From assembly GCA_035620375.1 (NCBI GenBank), contig DASPGX010000029.1, forward strand, positions 1 to 23,806: 23,806 nt of DNA. Reading direction: 5' to 3'. Shown here piece by piece: positions 7,732-13,911 of the stretch (position 1 is its first letter; every line of letters starts with the position of its first letter). The notes under the pieces are model-generated. The model worked only from the letters and a program-made list of their open reading frames with translations, had not been told where the DNA came from and made no database searches. The translations under genes and the position numbers were made by a program. The stretch comes from DASPGX01 sp035620375 (GTDB taxonomy: Bacteria > Patescibacteriota > Minisyncoccia > 2-02-FULL-40-12 > GWA2-44-9).

Positions 7732-7815
7732 TGCGCCAGGAGGGACTTGAACCCCCACGGAGTTGCCTCCACCAGCTCCTAAGGCTGGCGTGTCTGCCAA
7801 TTCCACCACTGGCGC
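7732..7815 (-). tRNA. tRNA-Leu (anticodon UAG)
   Basis: An 84-nt class II tRNA. The 7-bp acceptor stem is GCGCCAG/CTGGCGC with discriminator A. The D-arm contains TGGTGGAATTGGCAGACA. The anticodon stem CCAGC/GCTGG has loop CTTAGGA, giving anticodon UAG. A long variable arm and a GGTTCAAGTCC T-arm complete it. CCA is not encoded (CAC follows the discriminator), so a CCA-adding enzyme is required. The promoter's -10 ends only eight bases upstream of the tRNA 5' end, so the primary transcript would carry almost no 5' leader. Confidence 0.96.
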
Positions 7816-7823
7816 ATCGGCAT

Positions 7824-7851
7824 ATTATACCACAGTAATTAGGATAAGTCA
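7824..7851 (-). promoter_or_regulatory. Promoter of tRNA-Leu
   Basis: Minus strand: TGACTT (7851-7846), a 16-base spacer ending in TGG, then a consensus TATAAT (7829-7824). The predicted start is about base 7817, two bases before the tRNA. Confidence 0.75.
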
Positions 7852-7875
7852 TTTTAAAGAAATACGGACCCCCGC

Positions 7876-7973
7876 GTTTGCCCGACAGCGAGGCGCAGAG
7901 CGAGCACCGGAGTGAGCCGTACTCATGCTACGGCGAACGAGGAGCGGAGCGGCAACGAAGCTGCCGGGCAAAC
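7876..7973. repeat. 98-base nested palindromic element
   Basis: Outer arms GTTTGCCCG (7876-7884) and CGGGCAAAC (7965-7973) pair perfectly and extend with CAGC/GCTG. A central CCGTA/TACGG hairpin (7917-7933) is flanked by G/A-rich GAGCGAGC- and GAGGAGCGGAGCGG-type sequence. It lies between tRNA-Leu and the hsp20 terminator and contains no plausible gene. Its centre resembles the palindrome upstream of tRNA-Glu. Confidence 0.55.
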
Positions 7974-7980
7974 CTGAAAG

Positions 7981-8030
7981 GCAAAGGCCGCCCGTCGTCC
8001 CATTATTCTCCGGGACAGGGCGGCCTTTGC
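7981..8030 (-). terminator. Large hairpin downstream of hsp20, probable terminator
   Basis: A 13-bp perfect stem (7981-7993 with 8018-8030) plus an inner 5-bp stem (7997-8001 with 8012-8016). It begins 11 bases after the hsp20 stop. The U-tract on the minus strand is poor (CTTTCAGGTTTG). Confidence 0.6.
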
Positions 8031-8041
8031 GCGGGGTTCGT

Positions 8042-8437
8042 CTATGTCTCTATTTTCAGCTTCTTAGTCTTGGACTTCTCCATGGTTGGGAGGCGGACCG
8101 TGAGAATCCCGTTTTTCATGGATGCTTTGGCCGCCTCGGCGTCCACTTCTTCCGGCAGGATGATGGAGCGGGAGAAGGGGCCCCAGTACAGTTCCTGGTA
8201 GAAGTAGTCCGCCGACTTGACCTCCTTTTCGGGCTGGCGGGTGCCGCGGATGGTGACCATGTCGTTCAGGATGGAAATGTCGATGTCCTGCGTGGTCGCT
8301 CCGGCGATGGTGGACTGGATGACGATGTCACCGTCGTCCTTGAAGACGTCAACGGTAAGGGCGCCCTCCTGGGCGGTTTCCGTCTTCTTCGCTTCGGCGA
8401 GCCGGACGTCAGGCTCCTGTTCGGTGAAAAACGGCAT
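8042..8437 (-). CDS. Hsp20/alpha-crystallin family small heat-shock protein
   Basis: A 131-residue ATP-independent holdase chaperone that binds unfolding proteins. The alpha-crystallin domain spans about residues 28-125. It begins with LTVDVFKDDGDIVIQSTIAG, includes the DIDISILNDMVTIRG strands and ends with the family signature MKNGILTVRLP followed by a basic K-rich tail. The start ATG lies two bases after the prsW stop, so the genes form one transcript. No heat-shock operator (CIRCE-like) is seen upstream. The pairing with a membrane protease suggests an envelope or proteostasis stress unit, which is inference. Confidence 0.93.
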   Translation of the reverse strand: MPFFTEQEPDVRLAEAKKTETAQEGALTVDVFKDDGDIVIQSTIAGATTQDIDISILNDMVTIRGTRQPEKEVKSADYFYQELYWGPFSRSIILPEEVDAEAAKASMKNGILTVRLPTMEKSKTKKLKIET

Positions 8438-8439
8438 AA

Positions 8440-9147
8440 TCAGGCAATGCGTGCTGAGCGCGTGGATTGGCGCTCCTTAATCTTATCAAACAAGGCCGAG
8501 ACCATGAACCCCATGGCAATCAACAGGGCGGTGGAGAATCCCAGGGAGACGCTCTCGCTGGCCGATGAGATGAAGAGGTTGAACACCCAATGGACGACGG
8601 TGGCGAACACCAGCCCGATGGCGAACAGTTGGTTCCGGCGTTCATGCCAGAACCAGGAGAGGGCGATGAAGTATCCGAATATCGCCGACGACAGTACGTG
8701 CAGGAGCGTCGCGCCGGCGAACCGGAGTCCCCAGATACCGACGGTCGCCGTAACGCCGTCGGGGAGCACGCGGTTGATGACCAGGATGTTCTCCATTGCC
8801 GCGAATCCGAGCGCGGCGGTCAGCATGTAGATCATCATGTCCACCGGCTCGTCCATGTCGGGGCTCCGGAGCGCGATGAGCGCAACCGCCCCGTATTTGA
8901 CCAGTTCCTCAACGAACGACGCCCAAAGATAGAACACGGGACCGTCGGAGGTGTGCAGTACATATTGGGCAAATATGAGCTGAAAGATAATGGCGAGCGG
9001 GGAGAGGATAATGCCCATCAGTAGGGTCTTTGTAATGAGGACCTTGGGTTCCGGATGGCAGTCCTTTTTCAGCCACCAGGACAGCCAAATGATGCTGGGC
9101 AAGGAGCCCAGGCCGACGAGCAGCAGGTAGGAGACGGCCGAATCCAT
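8440..9147 (-). CDS. PrsW-family intramembrane glutamic-type protease
   Basis: A 235-residue polytopic membrane protein of the PrsW/CAAX-like superfamily, which cleaves membrane proteins such as anti-sigma factors. Conserved features are FVEELVKY (Glu80, Glu81), FAAMENI (Glu119-Asn120), TLLHVLSSAIFGY (His150) and VVHWVFN (His186), the expected Glu/Glu/His/His catalytic set in membrane helices. About seven hydrophobic segments are visible. The gene lies 24 bases after valS and two bases before hsp20. A TGG-TATACT -10 sits in the gap to valS and would place the transcription start about three bases before the ATG. No partner anti-sigma factor is present here. Confidence 0.9.
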   Translation of the reverse strand: MDSAVSYLLLVGLGSLPSIIWLSWWLKKDCHPEPKVLITKTLLMGIILSPLAIIFQLIFAQYVLHTSDGPVFYLWASFVEELVKYGAVALIALRSPDMDEPVDMMIYMLTAALGFAAMENILVINRVLPDGVTATVGIWGLRFAGATLLHVLSSAIFGYFIALSWFWHERRNQLFAIGLVFATVVHWVFNLFISSASESVSLGFSTALLIAMGFMVSALFDKIKERQSTRSARIA

Positions 9148-9156
9148 CGTCCTATC

Positions 9157-9165
9157 AGTATACCA
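9157..9165 (-). promoter_or_regulatory. Extended -10 promoter of prsW-hsp20
   Basis: Minus strand TGG-TATACT, hexamer 9162-9157, lies nine bases before the prsW ATG. The predicted leader is about three bases. No convincing -35; the extended -10 may suffice. Confidence 0.6.
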
Positions 9166-9171
9166 TTGCGG

Positions 9172-11355
9172 CTACCGGGACGCGGCGGGCCAGGACTGGA
9201 CCATGAGTAACTTCGCGGGGTCGTCGGTGCCGTGAATACGGCCCCAGAGCTCTTCGGTCACGAACGGCATGAACGGGTGAAGGAGCCGGAGCATGCGGTC
9301 CAGGCAGTAGGCGAGAATGTTCCGCGTGGACCCGGCGGTGGCTATATCGTCCAGCTGGCTCTTGGAGGCCTCCAGGTATATGTCCGCGAACTCATGCCAG
9401 GCGAACTGATACACGCGCTGGGCGGCTTCGTGAATGCGGAAGGCTTCCAAATCTTCCGACATCGCGCCGACGGTCTCGTCCAGCTTTGCCAGGATGGCGC
9501 GGTCCGCATCCGTTGCGGGGTCCGGAGTGCCGGCCCCGGAATCCATGCTCGGGACATTTGCGAGCACATACCGTGCGATGTTCCAAAGTTTGTTCGCGAA
9601 GTGCTTCATGCCCTTGATCTTCTCGTTGGAGAGAATTGAGTCCGTGCCCGGCGACGTGTTGAAGATGAGCGCCATGCGCAGGGCGTCGGTGCCGTACTGC
9701 CCGATGAGGTCCAGTGGGTCGGCGCTGTCGGATTTTGACTTGGACAGTTTCGCGCGTTTCTCGTCCCGCACGAGTCCGTGCAGGTATACCGTGCGGAAGG
9801 GGACATCGCCCAGGAGCGCGCCGGTCATCAGAATCATCCGTGCGACCCAGAAGAACAGGATTTCGTATGCCGTTTCCATGACGTCCGTCGGGTGGAACGT
9901 CCGCAGATCGGGCGTCTCGTCGGGCCATCCGAGCGTGGAGAACGTCCAAAGGCCCGATGAGAACCAGGTGTCCAGCGTATCGGGGTCCTGCGTCCATCCG
10001 TCGCCGGACGGTTCGTCGCCGGCGGCCAGTTCGTCGCCGCGGTACCAGACGGGCACGCGGTGGCCGAACCAAATCTGGCGGCTGATGCACCAGTCGCGCA
10101 AGTTGTCTATCCAGTGGAAGTAATTGTTGGCGAAACGGTCGGGGACGATGCGGATGTGTCCGTCGCGGACGACGTGCTGCATCAGTTGTTTCAGCGTAAT
10201 CTCCTGTCCCGATGCAATACCCGGAATCGCGGACTGCTCAAGCGTGAACGGCTGATTCACCGCGATGAACCATTGCAGTTTTATCTGCGGTTCCACGATG
10301 CCGCCGGTCCGTTCTGCCGTGGCGATTTGGTGGACATATTCCTCCTCTTTGACGACCAGCCCCTTGGCGCGGAGCTTCTCCACGATTTTCGGCCGGGCTT
10401 CGGCGATTTTCATGCCCGTGAACTCGCCCGCGATGTCCAGCAACTTTCCGCGCTCATCGATAATCTGTTCCTTGTCCAGGCCGTGCCGTTCGGCGATGTC
10501 AAAGTCCGCAGTGCTGTGCCAGGGTGTGATGGTCATCGCGCCGGTGCCGAACTCCATATCTATGGCGTTGTCCTTGATGACGGTCGCCTCAATCGGCCCG
10601 TTAATCCATTCCACGGTGAGCTTCTGGCCGTGCGCGTACTGTGCGTATCGGGGGTCGTCGGGATGGACGACGACGTATTTATCGCCGAACTTCGTCTCCG
10701 GCCGTGCCGTGCCGATGACGAACGGGCCGTACCGGAAATAGTAGAACGTCGTTTTCTCCTCCTGGTAGACGATTTCGTCGTCCGAGATGGTGGTCTGGCC
10801 CTTGGGGTCCCAGTTCACGATGCGGTGTCCGCGGTAAATGAGTCCCAGGCCATGGAGGCGCTTGAACGCCTCATTCACGGCGCGGCTGCGCGTTTCATCC
10901 AGTGTATACGCCAGCCGGCTCCAGTCGCATGAGGACCCCATGGCGCGCATCTGCGACAGGATGGTGGACTGGCTGGCCAGGGCGAATTCGTTGACGCGGC
11001 GGAGCAGTTCCTCGCGGCCCAGGTCGTGCCGGCTCTTCTTTTCCTTCTTGGAAATCTCCTTTTCCACCTTCGCCTGCGTCGCGATGGCGGCATGGTCGGT
11101 TCCGGGTAGCCAGAGCGTCCGTTTTCCCTGCATCCGGGCATGGCGGATGAAGATGTCCTGAATGGTCAGGAACATCGCGTGGCCGGCATGCAGGACCCCG
11201 GTCACGTTCGGAGGAGGCATCATGATGGTGAACGGGTCGCCGTCCTGCCGGGGCAGGTTGTCCGGATTGAAATAGCCGCTTTCTTCCCAGCGGCGGTAGA
11301 TGTCCTTTTCCGCGGATGCGGCGTCGTAATTCTTCGGCAGTTCCGTGATTGCCAT
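9172..11355 (-). CDS. valS: Valyl-tRNA synthetase, short form
   Basis: This enzyme charges tRNA-Val with valine. It is a class I synthetase with the HIGH-type motif NVTGVLHAGHA (HAGH 56-59), the KMSKS-type motif KLSKS (536-540), and an inserted CP1 editing domain containing GTARPET (215-221, where TTRPET is usual). The tRNA-contact and anticodon regions include DTLDTWFSSGLWTFSTLGWP and PFVTEELWGRI. At 727 residues it is shorter than the ~880-950 typical of bacteria. The protein stops right after LLMVQSWP, so the C-terminal coiled-coil tRNA-binding arm is absent. The ATG at 11355 is the natural start (MAITELPKNYDAASAE). No Shine-Dalgarno site is visible. Confidence 0.96.
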   Translation of the reverse strand: MAITELPKNYDAASAEKDIYRRWEESGYFNPDNLPRQDGDPFTIMMPPPNVTGVLHAGHAMFLTIQDIFIRHARMQGKRTLWLPGTDHAAIATQAKVEKEISKKEKKSRHDLGREELLRRVNEFALASQSTILSQMRAMGSSCDWSRLAYTLDETRSRAVNEAFKRLHGLGLIYRGHRIVNWDPKGQTTISDDEIVYQEEKTTFYYFRYGPFVIGTARPETKFGDKYVVVHPDDPRYAQYAHGQKLTVEWINGPIEATVIKDNAIDMEFGTGAMTITPWHSTADFDIAERHGLDKEQIIDERGKLLDIAGEFTGMKIAEARPKIVEKLRAKGLVVKEEEYVHQIATAERTGGIVEPQIKLQWFIAVNQPFTLEQSAIPGIASGQEITLKQLMQHVVRDGHIRIVPDRFANNYFHWIDNLRDWCISRQIWFGHRVPVWYRGDELAAGDEPSGDGWTQDPDTLDTWFSSGLWTFSTLGWPDETPDLRTFHPTDVMETAYEILFFWVARMILMTGALLGDVPFRTVYLHGLVRDEKRAKLSKSKSDSADPLDLIGQYGTDALRMALIFNTSPGTDSILSNEKIKGMKHFANKLWNIARYVLANVPSMDSGAGTPDPATDADRAILAKLDETVGAMSEDLEAFRIHEAAQRVYQFAWHEFADIYLEASKSQLDDIATAGSTRNILAYCLDRMLRLLHPFMPFVTEELWGRIHGTDDPAKLLMVQSWPAASR

Positions 11356-11377
11356 GAGGCTAAAACTATGGTAAAGT
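11349..11377 (+). promoter_or_regulatory. Promoter for the 11412 gene, inside the valS start region
   Basis: TTGCCA (11349-11354), a 17-base spacer ending TGG, then TAAAGT (11372-11377). The -35 overlaps the valS start codon region on the other strand, so the divergent genes may interfere with each other. Confidence 0.55.
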
Positions 11378-11411
11378 CAATCCATTGTACCGTCAAAGAG
11401 GAGGCAGTTCA

Positions 11412-11663
11412 ATGGCGGAGGAGCCTGAAAACGCACCTACTGCCGAGGATGCCGCCATAGACTCTATGCGGCGGACGGCGGGATGGCGCGGACCGTTCGG
11501 ATGGCCCGGCGCAACGCCGCGCATCAACCTTCTGCGCAACAAGGGAACGGCGGGACAGGAGAACGCCGTGCCGGTAAGCGAGGAGGACATCGCCATAGAT
11601 GACCTGGGAGGTCCGAAGGAGTACTTTGCGGACTTCGTGCTCCTGCCGGAGACGGAGGACTGA
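11412..11663 (+). CDS. Small acidic protein of unknown function
   Basis: An 83-residue hydrophilic protein with no recognised family. Acidic ends (MAEEPENAPTAED, FADFVLLPETED) flank a more basic middle (RINLLRNKG). There is no membrane segment or Cys motif. The ATG at 11412 is supported by an AGAGGAGG site seven bases upstream; an earlier in-frame start would lie ahead of this site. Its stop overlaps the start of the next gene by one base (TGATG), so the two are translationally coupled and probably functionally linked. Confidence 0.72.
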   Translation: MAEEPENAPTAEDAAIDSMRRTAGWRGPFGWPGATPRINLLRNKGTAGQENAVPVSEEDIAIDDLGGPKEYFADFVLLPETED

Positions 11664-12061
11664 TGGCCTGCGGATGCGGCGGATGCCGGCTGTTGCCCGG
11701 CAAGCTGTCGCCGTTCTATACGCAGGCCCAGCGGAGCCGGGCCGAACTTTCGCCGGTATTCCTGGGGTTGTTTACGCGCGAGCGGTGGGACGGACACGAC
11801 CGTCTGTACCTGTTCATCTGCCGGTCCTGCCGTCAGGGGCGGTTCTCGTTTCCGTGCTACTTCACCGGCAACTGGGCCGGCGTGCCGCACCTGCACTGCG
11901 AGTGGTGTCCGGATACCGTCTATCTCATCGGGGATAAGGAGACGTACCGCGAACTCGGACTGCCCGACCCGCCGTCGGGATGGGAGCGGTTCTTCTATGA
12001 GCTCCGGATGGCGTTCAAGAAGCCGCCCCGGTGTCTCCCAGGCGGAGATTCGCATTCATGA
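11663..12061 (+). CDS. Cys-rich, probable zinc-binding protein of unknown function
   Basis: A 132-residue protein. Cys3, Cys5 and Cys8 cluster at the N-terminus. A second set, CRSC (53-56), Cys65 and CEWC (79-82), forms two CxxC knuckles like a zinc ribbon. The C-terminal third is helical and basic (FFYELRMAFKKPP). No known family is recognised. It begins by a one-base overlap with the upstream acidic protein and ends 47 bases inside the 3' end of the convergent tsaD. A nucleic-acid or protein-binding role is possible but not shown. Confidence 0.7.
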   Translation: MACGCGGCRLLPGKLSPFYTQAQRSRAELSPVFLGLFTRERWDGHDRLYLFICRSCRQGRFSFPCYFTGNWAGVPHLHCEWCPDTVYLIGDKETYRELGLPDPPSGWERFFYELRMAFKKPPRCLPGGDSHS

Positions 12062-13088
12062 CGACCGATTCCCACGAACGGGGGCCGGTCGTCTTTTCTT
12101 CCGCGTAGCGTGAGTATCCGGCGGCTGCAATCATCGCCGCATTGTCGCCGGTCCATGCGATGCCGGGGACGGACACAGGAATGTTCAATTCCTTGCCCAA
12201 TGCGGCCAGGCGTTCGCGCAGGAGCGAGTTCGCGGAAACGCCGCCTGACAGCAGAATCGCTCCCGGCTTGTGCTCAAGGGCGGCGGTGCGTGTTTTCTGA
12301 ATCAACACGTCGACGGCCGCCTCCTGGAACGATGCGGCGATATCCGCTTTCTGTTGTCCGTCCAACGTTTTTCCGTCCCGTGTGAGGTCGCGGATGAGGT
12401 AGAGCACCGCGGTCTTCAGGCCGGAGTAAGAGAAGTTCAGGTCGCCGGATTTGGACATGGGGCGGGGAAGCGCGTAAGCGTCAGCCCGTCCGCTGGAGGC
12501 GAGGCCGGAAAGCGCCGGACCGCCCGGATACGCCAGGCCCAGCAGGCGTGCGGCTTTATCAAATGCCTCGCCGACGGCGTCGTCCTGTGTTTCGCCCAGC
12601 CGTTCGTACTCGCCGTGATCCGTCATGAGAATCAACTCGGTATGTCCGCCCGACACGAGAAGATTCAGTACCGGAAACGAAAAATTGGAAACGGAAAATT
12701 GGCTCGGTGGCAGCCAGTTGCTGTAGATGTGCCCCTCCATGTGGTTAATGCCGATAATGGGCTTGTCCCATTGCATGGCGAGCGTCCGCGCGAACGTCAG
12801 CCCCACCAGCAGAGCGGGACCGAGTCCCGGTCCCCGGGTGACCGCAATGAGGTCGATCTCGTTCCGCGGGTCCTGCAGTCCGGCCTCACGGACGGCCATG
12901 TCAAAGACAGGGCCGATGTTCCGGGTATGTTCGCGTGCCGCCAGCATGGGCACCACCCCGCCGAACGGCGCGTGGGTTTTCACCTGGGATGAGACCACGT
13001 TCGCGAGCACCGTAAAACCATCGCCGTCCGTTTTCAGGACGGCGATGGAGGTCTCGTCGCAGGATGTCTCAACGCCGAGGATTATCAT
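12015..13088 (-). CDS. tsaD: tRNA N6-threonylcarbamoyladenosine (t6A) transferase subunit
   Basis: TsaD (Gcp/Kae1 family) transfers the threonylcarbamoyl group to A37 of tRNAs that read ANN codons, with TsaB, TsaC and TsaE, none of which are in the window. The 357-residue protein begins with the canonical MIILGVETSCDETS. It carries the metal-binding HMEGH (His116, His120), the nucleotide-binding SGGHTEL and ILLSGGVSANSLLR, and an end region WTGDNAAMIAAAG. A 14-base tandem duplication (12675-12702) encodes an atypical loop QFSVSNFSFP before SGGHTEL. The start ATG at 13088 shares its A with the encoded CCA end of tRNA-Glu, so no Shine-Dalgarno site is possible outside the tRNA. Its 3' end overlaps the convergent zinc-ribbon gene by 47 bases. 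Confidence 0.96.
   Translation of the reverse strand: MIILGVETSCDETSIAVLKTDGDGFTVLANVVSSQVKTHAPFGGVVPMLAAREHTRNIGPVFDMAVREAGLQDPRNEIDLIAVTRGPGLGPALLVGLTFARTLAMQWDKPIIGINHMEGHIYSNWLPPSQFSVSNFSFPVLNLLVSGGHTELILMTDHGEYERLGETQDDAVGEAFDKAARLLGLAYPGGPALSGLASSGRADAYALPRPMSKSGDLNFSYSGLKTAVLYLIRDLTRDGKTLDGQQKADIAASFQEAAVDVLIQKTRTAALEHKPGAILLSGGVSANSLLRERLAALGKELNIPVSVPGIAWTGDNAAMIAAAGYSRYAEEKTTGPRSWESVVMNANLRLGDTGAAS
12675..12702. repeat. 14-base tandem repeat within tsaD
   Basis: Two adjacent copies of AAACGAAAAATTGG and AAACGGAAAATTGG (13 of 14 identical). They are A/T-rich in a GC-rich gene and encode part of a non-conserved loop. Confidence 0.8.
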
Positions 13089-13165
13089 GGTAGCCCCGAC
13101 GGGATTTGAACCCGTGTTTCCGCCGTGAAAGGGCAGCGTCCTGGACCGGGCTAGACGACGGGGCC
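13088..13165 (-). tRNA. tRNA-Glu (anticodon UUC)
   Basis: A 78-nt tRNA including an encoded CCA. The acceptor stem is GGCCCCG/CGGGGCT with discriminator A. The anticodon stem CTGCC/GGCGG carries the loop CTTTCAC, giving UUC. The T-arm is ACGGGTTCGAATCCCGT. It differs from tRNA-Leu and tmRNA here in having CCA in the DNA, and the final A is the first base of the tsaD ATG. No promoter lies directly upstream; the nearest good one is at 13333-13360, so a ~160-nt 5' leader must be removed. Confidence 0.95.
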
Positions 13166-13170
13166 CAATA

Positions 13171-13327
13171 GAGCTCTCCGTGCCGGTACCATTTCTCCTG
13201 CAGGCGCAGAATTTCGGCTGCAAGCCATCGCTCCTCGTCTCCGTACACGTGTACGGTTCCTGCGGTGCGATGTCTTTCGCTCGAAATTCTGTGCCTTCGG
13301 TACGAAAGCGTCCGGCACGGAAAGCTC
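13171..13327 (-). ncRNA. 157-nt nested palindrome in the tRNA-Glu leader (structured RNA or repeat element)
   Basis: The arms 13171-13186 and 13312-13327 pair at 15 of 16 positions. Further in, TACC/GGTA (13187-13190 with 13299-13302), a perfect 10-bp CAGAATTTCG/CGAAATTCTG (13207-13216 with 13282-13291) and CATCGC/GCGATG (13226-13231 with 13267-13272) nest in order. They enclose the 16-base perfect palindrome CCGTACACGTGTACGG (13241-13256). The region is transcribed from the promoter at 13333-13360 into tRNA-Glu. Small open frames cross it (for example one starting at 13332), but none has a ribosome binding site. It may be an RNA regulator, a processing substrate or a REP/MITE-like repeat. 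Confidence 0.5.
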
Positions 13328-13332
13328 GTCAT

Positions 13333-13360
13333 ATTTTACCATTTTTGAACGATTTTTCAA
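13333..13360 (-). promoter_or_regulatory. Strong promoter for the tRNA-Glu leader
   Basis: Minus strand TTGAAA (13360-13355), a 16-base spacer ending in TGG, then TAAAAT (13338-13333). The -35 lies directly behind the U-rich tail of the terminator at 13372-13392. Confidence 0.75.
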
Positions 13361-13371
13361 TAGAACAGAAA

Positions 13372-13392
13372 CCGCCCTCACGGGGAGGGCGG
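13372..13392 (-). terminator. Terminator of the YunG-like/deaminase operon
   Basis: An 8-bp stem (CCGCCCTC 13372-13379 with GAGGGCGG 13385-13392), followed on the minus strand by TTTCTGTTCTATT. It starts seven bases after the deaminase stop. Confidence 0.85.
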
Positions 13393-13398
13393 CGAGGC

Positions 13399-13911
13399 TC
13401 AAACCTTCTTGGTTCCGGAGGCGTACTGGCGGGCCGAGGCAAGGGCCTGGGCGGGAGTCCGCCGGACCCAGCGGCCGTCGTACACAAAGTTCACGGATGC
13501 GACGCCGGAATACGCTATGGCGACCGCACAGCGGATGCAAGTGAATTCGGGGAGCTTCCGCACGCCGGGATTGCCGTCCACATCCACGCCGGTGACGTAG
13601 AGATGGTCCGTCGGACTGAGGTCGCCGCGCCGCAACGCCGACCAGAGCAGCCGCTCTTCGGCATGGCCGCAGGCGCCGACCATGGACTCGGTTCGGGAGG
13701 GAATGGAGAACCGGATGCACTGCGGAGTGCACCATTCCTCCAGTCCCTCGACCGGGCGGTTGCACTCCGTCCGCGATACCCGCAGCGTGAAGCCGTCCTC
13801 GTAAACCAGCGCGGCTCCGAAGCGGAGCTTCTGACAGGGGGACTTCAGCGCGGCTTCAATACATGCGCGGAAGACAGGGTCGTTCTTGAGGGGATGCTCA
13901 TCCAGGGTCAC
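13399..13911 (-). CDS. Cytidine/deoxycytidylate deaminase-superfamily protein
   Basis: A 170-residue protein with the zinc-dependent deaminase signature: HAE at 83-85 (GACGHAEERLLW) and a CxxC at 125-128 (FTCIRCAVAI), spaced like the zinc ligands of dCMP deaminases and related nucleic-acid or nucleotide deaminases. Thr precedes the first Cys where Pro is usual. Extra Cys at 50, 61 and 65 could bind a second metal. The start is GTG at 13911, supported by AAGGAGG five bases upstream. It overlaps the TGA of the YunG-like gene (GTGA), so the pair is tightly coupled. The substrate (nucleotide, base or RNA) cannot be fixed from sequence. Confidence 0.8.
   Translation of the reverse strand: MTLDEHPLKNDPVFRACIEAALKSPCQKLRFGAALVYEDGFTLRVSRTECNRPVEGLEEWCTPQCIRFSIPSRTESMVGACGHAEERLLWSALRRGDLSPTDHLYVTGVDVDGNPGVRKLPEFTCIRCAVAIAYSGVASVNFVYDGRWVRRTPAQALASARQYASGTKKV

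Noticed and set aside
7876..8030. CRISPR array or integrase attachment site
   Set aside because: The repeats are inverted, not direct, there are no regularly spaced spacers, and no cas or integrase gene is nearby.
11385..11411. Earlier in-frame start for the small acidic protein
   Set aside because: The GGAGG site lies downstream of it and fits the ATG at 11412 instead.
13069..13332. Small protein frame starting at 13332 and running through the palindrome into tRNA-Glu
   Set aside because: Parts look protein-like (GDEERWLAAEILRLQEKW), but the ATG lies before the predicted transcription start, there is no ribosome binding site and the 3' part is tRNA. Kept only as a remark in the leader entry.
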